A stretch of 32,669 bases of DNA from Candidatus Bipolaricaulota bacterium. Lineage in GTDB: Bacteria; Bipolaricaulota; Bipolaricaulia; UBA7950; UBA9294. Under the pieces are notes generated by a model, which was given only the letters and a program-made list of their open reading frames with translations, made no database searches and had not been told where the DNA came from. Below, piece after piece: positions 31,779 through 32,669 of the stretch. Position 1 is the stretch's first letter. Each line of letters begins with the position of its first letter. The position numbers and the translations under genes were made by a program. The DNA lies in NCBI GenBank assembly GCA_018817505.1, contig JAHITR010000221.1, positions 1 to 32,669 of the forward strand. Reading direction: 5' to 3'.

Positions 31779-32669
31779 ATGTCGCAGACGATAACGGAGA
31801 AAATTCTCGCGAGCCATATTCGCGAGGGCGCTCTAGAACGTGGGCAAGATGTCGGAATTCTCATCGACCAATGCCTCACGCAAGACTCGACCGGAACCAT
31901 GGCGTGGTTGGAGTTCGAAGCACTCGGGCTCGACCGCGTGAAGGCGGAGCTGGTGGTCTCTTATTCCGACCATACATCCCTTGGATTCAAAGGTGAATCG
32001 ACGGATGACCACATCTTCCTTCAGACGATCGCGTCGCACTATGGAGCAAAATTCTCCAAGAACGGGAACGGGGTTTGCCATCAGATTCAGTACGAGCGCT
32101 TCGGCATTCCGGGGAAGACCCTCATTGGATCGGACTCGCACACGCCGACAGGTGGCGGACTGGGCATGTTGGCCATCGGTGCAGGCGGGATGGATGTCGC
32201 CGTATCCATGGGTGGCGGTCTTTTCTATCTGACGGTTCCCAAGATGATGCAGATCGTGCTCACGGGCAAGCTCTCATCCAACGTCAGCGCCAAAGACGTT
32301 GCCCTTGAGGTCCTGCGGCGCATTTCCGTCAAGGGTGGCGTCGGCTACTTCCTTGAATTCGCCGGACCAGGAATCAAGACGCTGACCGTTCCCGAGCGCG
32401 CCACCATCACCAACATGGGAACCGAGACCGGCGCAACCTCCTCTGTCTTTCCATCCGACGAAGTCACGCGCGACTTCCTGCGCATGCAGGGACGGGAAGC
32501 CGACTGGGTCGAAGTGAAGGCCGACGCTGACGCAGTCTATGACAAGATCATCGAAATCGATCTGTCCACGATCAAGCCTCTGGTGGCCATGCCTGGCATG
32601 CCAGACAACGTGTTCGACATCGAGAAAGTGAAGGGAACGAAGCTCGATCAAATCTTCATCGGATCGTGC
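31779..32669 (+). CDS. aconitate hydratase (clostridial/monomeric IPMD-like type), N-terminal part
   Basis: The gene starts at ATG 31779 six bases after GAGAGAGGTGAT and is cut by the right edge after 297 codons, about half of the usual 640 or so. Motifs include LIDQCLTQDSTGTMAWLEF, YSDHTSLGF, NGVCHQIQYERFG, SDSHTPTGGGLGMLAIGAGG and TITNMGTETGATSSVFPSDE. The last codons read FIGSC, so the window ends at the first [4Fe-4S] ligand cysteine of the GSCTNG motif. This arrangement matches the single-chain aconitases related to isopropylmalate dehydratase that occur in Clostridia and other anaerobes. It interconverts citrate and isocitrate in the TCA cycle. A homoaconitase or isopropylmalate dehydratase role cannot be fully excluded from half a protein. 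Confidence 0.92.
   Translation, partial: MSQTITEKILASHIREGALERGQDVGILIDQCLTQDSTGTMAWLEFEALGLDRVKAELVVSYSDHTSLGFKGESTDDHIFLQTIASHYGAKFSKNGNGVCHQIQYERFGIPGKTLIGSDSHTPTGGGLGMLAIGAGGMDVAVSMGGGLFYLTVPKMMQIVLTGKLSSNVSAKDVALEVLRRISVKGGVGYFLEFAGPGIKTLTVPERATITNMGTETGATSSVFPSDEVTRDFLRMQGREADWVEVKADADAVYDKIIEIDLSTIKPLVAMPGMPDNVFDIEKVKGTKLDQIFIGSC

Overview
The window is ordinary, gene-dense bacterial chromosome of roughly 55% GC by eye. I count 30 protein genes, two of them cut by the window edges, and no tRNA, rRNA, CRISPR array, transposase or phage gene. Several gene pairs overlap by a few bases, TTG and GTG starts are common, and Shine-Dalgarno motifs (GGAGG, AAGGAG) are clear. A CIRCE-like operator with a sigma70-type promoter shows it is bacterial. 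A split transketolase, a clostridial-type aconitase, a DUF401 permease, a DUF3467 protein and a COG2407 sugar-isomerase-like protein fit a deep-branching, possibly anaerobic and uncultured lineage. Bipolaricaulota (former OP1) is one candidate, but this is a weak inference from gene content only.

Layout. 1-572 (-): N-terminal half of a DmpA/BapA-type (S58) peptidase. 768-5418 (+): membrane PAS histidine kinase followed by a REC-PAS-GAF-PAS-HD-GYP response regulator, a likely cyclic-di-GMP signalling pair. 5357-6331 (-): Nudix hydrolase and HIT protein, with the Nudix 3' end running antisense into the HD-GYP gene. 6423-7259 (+): transketolase N-terminal subunit with no C-terminal partner beside it. 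7332-9557 (-): two-AAA-domain Clp/Hsp100 protein without a middle domain, behind a CIRCE-like heat-shock operator. 9736-12823 (+): ABC-type cassette of two permeases and a strikingly degenerate ATPase, joined by ATGA overlaps. 12810-13595 (-): TauE/SafE permease. 13726-16110 (+): HD hydrolase and M3 oligoendopeptidase. 16111-16375: non-coding, with a long imperfect palindrome.

16376-18579 (-): YbaK-type deacylase and gamma-glutamyltransferase. 18652-22266 (+): mgtE, a small membrane protein, yajC and secD in a tight run, with secF not following. 22263-23246 (-): DNA polymerase III delta. 23308-23435: four and a half perfect 28-bp tandem repeats, each carrying a hairpin. 23546-24973 (+): RNase HI and a glyoxylate-reductase-like dehydrogenase. 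24993-25376 (-): an unrecognised protein made of two 42-residue repeats. 25476-26660 (+): DUF401 permease. 26748-27806 (-): MscS channel. 28015-29229 (+): COG2407 isomerase-like protein behind a perfect dyad. 29514-31661 (+): DUF3467 protein, polyprenyl synthase and IspH, an isoprenoid cluster. 31779-end (+): aconitase, cut at the first Fe-S ligand cysteine.

Most genes are housekeeping. The items most worth a second look are the degenerate ABC ATPase cassette, the middle-domain-less Clp protein with its CIRCE-like site, the 28-bp hairpin array, the duplicated CQLG protein, the dyad before the COG2407 gene, and the partnerless secD and transketolase N subunit.
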